From Acidovorax sp. NCPPB 4044 (lineage in GTDB: Bacteria; Pseudomonadota; Gammaproteobacteria; Burkholderiales; Burkholderiaceae_C), in contig NZ_JAMCOS010000001.1 of assembly GCF_028069655.1 (NCBI RefSeq), positions 3,254,001 to 3,318,000 on the forward strand: a DNA stretch of 64,000 bases, written 5' to 3'. The stretch's first letter is position 1. Every line of letters begins with the position of its first letter. Positions 61,165 through 64,000 of the stretch are shown here, one piece after another. The translations under genes and the position numbers were made by a program. The notes below the pieces were generated by a model. That model was not told the DNA's origin. It saw only the letters and a list, made by a program, of their open reading frames with translations, and did no database searches.

Positions 61165-61371
61165 ATGATTCAAGAATTGATCGGGCCGACAGCCACGCTT
61201 GCGGCAGCAATCCTCTCGAAAATCGAGAACGAGCATTCCGAATTCACGCGGGAAATCATCACCAGCGCGTTCGAAGAGGCTTACTTCACGTTGCTTGAAG
61301 GGATGGATCGCGTGGATCGCGAGGTGGAAAGGAGGAAGAAGCGTCCCGGGGCGTTTGTCGATATTGGATAG
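61165..61371 (+). CDS. Small phage protein on the opposite strand
   Basis: 68 residues: MIQELIGPTATLAAAILSKI, ENEHSEFTREIITSAFEEAY, FTLLEGMDRVDREVERRKK and a short tail. Helical, mixed charge; no recognised family. It has a strong AGGAGGG site 5 nt upstream, buried in a hairpin (61,110-61,161). It is the only visible plus-strand phage gene, which suggests separate control. Its 3' end overlaps the convergent 61,286-61,510 gene by about 86 nt. Confidence 0.65.
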   Translation: MIQELIGPTATLAAAILSKIENEHSEFTREIITSAFEEAYFTLLEGMDRVDREVERRKKRPGAFVDIG

Positions 61372-61510
61372 CCGAGCGCTCCTCTTCAAACCTCTCTCCA
61401 CGCCCGCGCTTCAGGCGGGCGAAGAACTCCGACGCCCGGTAGCGGCGCCGCCTCTGGATCTCGTGCACAGCGGGCGGCGCAACGTCGCCCCAGCGGTATG
61501 GCTTGGTCAT
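61286..61510 (-). CDS. Hypothetical basic phage protein
   Basis: 74 residues from MTKPYRWGDVAPPAVHEIQR. Very basic (RRRRYRASEFFARLKRGRGE) and likely to bind nucleic acid; no known domain. GGAG lies about 7 nt before the ATG at 61,510. Overlaps the plus-strand small gene tail to tail, so either could be non-coding; coding of both is uncertain. Confidence 0.45.
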   Translation of the reverse strand: MTKPYRWGDVAPPAVHEIQRRRRYRASEFFARLKRGRGERFEEERSAIQYRQTPRDASSSFPPRDPRDPSLQAT

Positions 61511-61522
61511 GGGCAACTCCAT

Positions 61523-61996
61523 CTAATCCGAAGAAGAGCACGACGACGATCCGCCGTCGCTCGAACTGCTGCCTGAGCAGGAGTCGCTACTCCAGCTGCC
61601 GGAAGCCCCGGCGCCAGAGAAGTCATCGCCGCCATGCGACACCACGGCGGGCATGCTGTGGGCGGGCGCCCAGTGCGACCGGGTTGCATGCAGATCCATC
61701 CCGCCTCCCCACGCGTCTACGTGCACAGCAGGTGCCGACGCGGCCGTCGGCGATGGCGCCGCACGCGGAACGTTGGGCACCTGGCGGCGACTCGACGCGG
61801 CAGAGCGCGCTGCCTGGGCGCCGGCCTCTGCCCGGATCACGTCCGCCCGGGATGCCTCGCGTGCCGCCTGTGCTTCGGCGTGGCGCTGCTGGGCCTGGGC
61901 GTACCGCTTTGAGGCTCGGCGCAACACCAGCCACGACACCAGAGGAGCCCCGATGCCCACGGCAATCAGGATGGCTGCGAAGAGATGGGCCGTCAT
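61523..61996 (-). CDS. Single-helix membrane protein with a Ser/Cys-rich tail
   Basis: 157 residues from MTAHLFAAILIAVGIGAPLV; one N-terminal membrane helix, then a helical Ala/Arg/Gln region (RYAQAQQRHAEAQAAREASR) and a C-terminal tail of Ser, Gly, Asp and four Cys spread in SWSSDSCSGSSSSDGG and SSCSSSD. AAGGAG lies 6-7 nt before the ATG. No recognised family. Could be an envelope-acting moron product. Confidence 0.55.
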   Translation of the reverse strand: MTAHLFAAILIAVGIGAPLVSWLVLRRASKRYAQAQQRHAEAQAAREASRADVIRAEAGAQAARSAASSRRQVPNVPRAAPSPTAASAPAVHVDAWGGGMDLHATRSHWAPAHSMPAVVSHGGDDFSGAGASGSWSSDSCSGSSSSDGGSSSCSSSD

Positions 61997-62082
61997 CTGC
62001 GACTCCTTGGAAGGCGCCACCACCTGGGGCATGGCGTCCCTGGCGGCGATAGAGGCGTGGTGGATGCGCCCCGGTGGTGGCA

Positions 62083-62118
62083 AAACGAAAAAGCCCGCAG
62101 GGCGAACCTTGCGGGCTT
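62083..62118 (-). terminator. Terminator between early and late phage regions
   Basis: AAGCCCGCA/TGCGGGCTT stem (62,091-62,099 and 62,110-62,118), 10-nt loop; on the minus strand followed by TTTTTCGTTTTG. It lies about 50 nt after the regulator gene ending at 62,170. Confidence 0.88.
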
Positions 62119-62169
62119 GTGGTGTGTCGGACGCACCTGCGGCTGCCGTTGGGCAACCGCTGTATGCGC

Positions 62170-62634
62170 TCACGACTCATTGTCGCGGGAAATTGGCGCG
62201 ATTGTGCCAGATCGTGTCAAGCCGCGCAAGCGGTATGCCGTCCAGAATCTGCGCAATCCCTCCAGCCGATCGCGCTCCCAGGCCGTTGGCGCGACGCCCA
62301 GCCGGCGGCGCACGGCGTGGTGCGGGACGCGCTGCGGGATGTAGTAGGCGTGCAGCACGCGGCGGTACTGCATGGGCACCACCACAAGGGCGTGCTGCAC
62401 GCGCATCGCGTCAAAGTCGGCCATGAACGGCACCATCGTCTCGTCGCCGCGCGTCGGCGGCGGCACGTACTGACCTTCGGCGCTGGCGCACGTCCGCTTG
62501 ACGTAGCGGTCCTGGGCCCACCGGCCGTAGCGCTCCAGCAGTTCGTCCGCGCTGCGCTGCTCGGCATCCAGGCCGGACTGCGCAGCGCGCTTGGGGGTCG
62601 GGGCTTTCGCCCTCTCGTGGATCTCAACGTACAT
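62170..62634 (-). CDS. Putative late-gene regulator (antitermination Q position)
   Basis: 154 residues from MYVEIHERAKAPTPKRAAQS. The C-terminal half, VVVPMQYRRVLHAYYIPQRV then RRRLGVAPTAWERDRLEGLR, reads like a sigma-region-4-type helix-turn-helix (Y-x-x-P-x-x-x-I...RR). It is the last gene before the terminator that separates early from late regions, the usual place of Q-type antiterminators or late activators. The identity is inferred from position and the helix-turn-helix-like segment. Confidence 0.5.
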   Translation of the reverse strand: MYVEIHERAKAPTPKRAAQSGLDAEQRSADELLERYGRWAQDRYVKRTCASAEGQYVPPPTRGDETMVPFMADFDAMRVQHALVVVPMQYRRVLHAYYIPQRVPHHAVRRRLGVAPTAWERDRLEGLRRFWTAYRLRGLTRSGTIAPISRDNES

Positions 62635-63118
62635 GGGCTGCCCCTTCTTCTGGTTGTTGGATGCCCGCCGGCCAGAGGCCGAGGGCAGTGATGCGGCGCT
62701 GCGTGTCAGCGATCCATGCCGGCTCGATCGCGCGGCGGGCGGCCTTGCTCAGCAAAGCCCCCTGGTCGAACAGGCTGTGGCAGCCGGGTGTGCCCGGCCG
62801 GTCGGAGCAGAGCGGGAAGCTCTCCAGGTCGCAGACCTTGAGCCCCATGCCCTTACCGGTGTTGGCGTGCGCGCACTGCGAGAGCCCCGGCACGCCGCAG
62901 GCCATGCACGGCAGCGAGGCGACCAGCCGTCGATAGGCTTCACTGCGCACGGGCGCAGCCTTGGGTAGGGCTGGCGTCAGCTCGCCGCACGGCACCACCA
63001 CCGACGCCCGGGGCCTTACCTCCGCCATGGCGCGCGCTGCTCGGGCAGCCAGGCGCTGTTCGCGATCAGGCGCAGGGGCAGCGGGCCGGGCGGCACGGCG
63101 GAATCCAGTCCGGCGCAT
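62624..63118 (-). CDS. Putative DUF968/Ref-like nuclease
   Basis: 164 residues. Cys/His set: LPCMACGVPGLSQCAHANTG, PLCSDRPGTPGCHSLFDQG, the pattern of DUF968/Ref HNH-like phage recombination nucleases. Basic N terminus (MRRTGFRRAARPAAPAPDRE). ATGA overlap with the gene above (63,118). Likely to aid recombination or DNA processing. Confidence 0.65.
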   Translation of the reverse strand: MRRTGFRRAARPAAPAPDREQRLAARAARAMAEVRPRASVVVPCGELTPALPKAAPVRSEAYRRLVASLPCMACGVPGLSQCAHANTGKGMGLKVCDLESFPLCSDRPGTPGCHSLFDQGALLSKAARRAIEPAWIADTQRRITALGLWPAGIQQPEEGAAHVR

Positions 63119-63378
63119 CACGAGCGCTCCCTTGGTCGCTCCGCTGCCTTCAACCGCTCCAGCTCCTTGCGGGCGACCTCTACCACTTTGGCGCTGATCT
63201 GCCGCTGGAACCTGATGACGCATCCGGCCAGGTACTTCGACTGGGCGGGTGTAAGCCGCTTGCCGCGCCGCATCTGCGAGAGCCAGATCATCGAGTCGAT
63301 GAATTTCAGGCAACTGCATTTCTTTTGGTAGGTCACGCGGGCAAGCGCCGCCGTGAAACTCAGCTCCACCTCTGTCAT
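63118..63378 (-). CDS. Hypothetical phage protein
   Basis: 86 residues from MTEVELSFTAALARVTYQKK. Two Cys near CSCLKF, one further Cys, basic helical second half (QSKYLAGCVIRFQRQISAKV). No recognised domain. Coupled to the resolvase gene above (overlap at 63,375-63,378) and the nuclease gene below. Confidence 0.55.
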   Translation of the reverse strand: MTEVELSFTAALARVTYQKKCSCLKFIDSMIWLSQMRRGKRLTPAQSKYLAGCVIRFQRQISAKVVEVARKELERLKAAERPRERS

Positions 63379-63818
63379 CGCTTCCCCCGGGAGGGGCTGT
63401 CAACGCGGCGGTAAGGCCATGCCACCATGGCAGCGTCGCGGGCGTGCTCGTTGCTCGCGCCAGTCCAGCCAGTGACACGACCGAAAGCCTTGGCGTCGAT
63501 CTTGGCCCCCTTGCCCGCAGGGCTGATGCCGTGCGCCTGGATGCCCAACTCGGCGCACACCTCTTCGATGAGGCGGCACCACGCATCCACCTGGCCTACG
63601 TTTCGGGCCATCTTGGCGCTGGTAGCGCCGCTGCGACCCCGTGTCCAGGTGTGCGACTGCAGCCGCGAGTCTTCGAACACCACGCAGGCCGGCAGCCGGC
63701 CACGGATGATGCGTTCGATGTGATGAGGAGGCACCGTCTCCAAGTCCGTCAGTTCGCCAGCCACGTAGGTGGCCACGCCAGTGTGGACGCCAGGGTCCAT
63801 TCCAATGATCAGCGTCAT
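63375..63818 (-). CDS. RuvC-like Holliday junction resolvase
   Basis: 147 residues. RuvC fold: Asp8 in IIGMDPGVHTGVATY, Glu49 in CVVFEDSRLQ, a Lys in KIDAKAFG and Asp128 in EHARDAAMVAW, so the metal-binding set is present. Resolves branched DNA before packaging or during replication. The ATG overlaps the stop of the HTH gene to the right. Confidence 0.85.
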   Translation of the reverse strand: MTLIIGMDPGVHTGVATYVAGELTDLETVPPHHIERIIRGRLPACVVFEDSRLQSHTWTRGRSGATSAKMARNVGQVDAWCRLIEEVCAELGIQAHGISPAGKGAKIDAKAFGRVTGWTGASNEHARDAAMVAWPYRRVDSPSRGKR

Positions 63819-64000
63819 GCGGACCTCCCGATCAAGCCACCGAACATGCCGGCAGCCCCAGCGAAGGCCACGTACTCGCCGCGGCGCGCCTTGCTGATCA
63901 GCGATCTGCTGAGGTCGAGTTCCAACGCAAGCTCCACTCCTTTTTTCGGGCTGGCCTGGATGTACTGGATCAGTTCCGGCGTCATGCGCGAGCGCTTCCG
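63815..64000 (-). CDS. Helix-turn-helix DNA-binding protein (C-terminal part, continues past the window)
   Basis: 61 residues visible, starting beyond the window edge: MTPELIQYIQASPKKGVELA, then LELDLSRSLISKARRGEYVA and a Gly-rich end (FAGAAGMFGGLIGRSA). LALELDLSRSLISKARRGE is an HTH. ATGA overlap with the RuvC-like gene. It may be an early regulator. Confidence 0.6.
   Translation of the reverse strand, partial: RKRSRMTPELIQYIQASPKKGVELALELDLSRSLISKARRGEYVAFAGAAGMFGGLIGRSA

Larger units (their letters stand above)
37973..64000. mobile_element. Siphovirus-type prophage, left part
   Basis: From the tRNA fragment to the window edge nearly every gene is on the minus strand and belongs to a complete late region: HNH, small and large terminase, portal, ClpP-type protease, HK97 capsid, connectors, tail tube, chaperones, tape measure, tail fibre and lysis genes, with early-end genes at the right edge. 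Structural genes show no obvious decay, so this may be an inducible phage. Integrase, repressor and replication genes are not in the window. Confidence 0.93.

Overview
The window reads as high-GC betaproteobacterial chromosome, most likely Comamonadaceae (Acidovorax/Paracidovorax type). This is judged from gene content, gene order and codon use; no database search was possible. Positions 1-37.9 kb are host DNA. From about 37,973 to the right edge is one end of a siphovirus-type prophage (HK97-like head, lambda-like tail) that runs out of the window.

Host part. The end of a urease accessory cluster (ureE-ureF-ureG) is followed by tRNA-Ser(UGA) and a convergent ribD. A six-gene minor-pilin operon (pilV-pilW-pilX-pilY1-pilE-fimT type) comes next, mostly joined by ATGA stop/start overlaps. 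Small stress or envelope genes follow (DUF4142, DUF2243, DUF3606, an isochorismatase-like hydrolase, a YetF-like protein). From 15.2 to 24.9 kb lies a light/photo-oxidative-stress block. It has a LOV-domain hybrid histidine kinase, an ECF sigma factor with its ChrR-type zinc anti-sigma factor, and membrane- and lipid-modifying enzymes (two cyclopropane-fatty-acid-synthase-like methyltransferases, DUF1295, DUF1365, an FAD oxidoreductase, DUF2177). Three promoters in this block share one spaced motif (NRATCY-N16-CGTAYR), which suggests a small sigma regulon. The remaining host genes are housekeeping: an SDR oxidoreductase, a SPOR protein, an I78 lipoprotein, hemW, rdgB, rph, a PP2C phosphatase/Ser-Thr kinase pair, yicC, gmk, rpoZ, spoT/relA, greB and tRNA-Arg(ACG).

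Prophage part. The 3' half of a CAU-anticodon tRNA at 37,973-38,022 marks the left attachment site. Nearly all phage genes are on the minus strand, so reading from right to left gives: an early end (HTH protein, RuvC-like resolvase, DUF968/Ref-like protein, a Q-position regulator and a terminator), a small accessory stretch, HNH, terminase, portal, ClpP-type protease, capsid, connectors, tail tube, tail chaperones, a toxin-antitoxin insert, tape measure, a short tail-tip/fibre set, lysis genes, and finally a four-gene accessory (moron) cassette next to the attachment site. No integrase, repressor or replication gene is visible, so these must lie beyond position 64,000.

The points most worth following are: a canonical GGGAAAC slippery site that joins the two tail-chaperone frames exactly; an endolysin whose frame continues without a stop into a holin that also has its own internal start; a sigma-70-like promoter whose 17-bp spacer is filled by a perfect palindrome in front of the moron cassette; a lone plus-strand phage gene whose Shine-Dalgarno is buried in a perfect 12-bp hairpin; and the light/sigma-factor block of the host.
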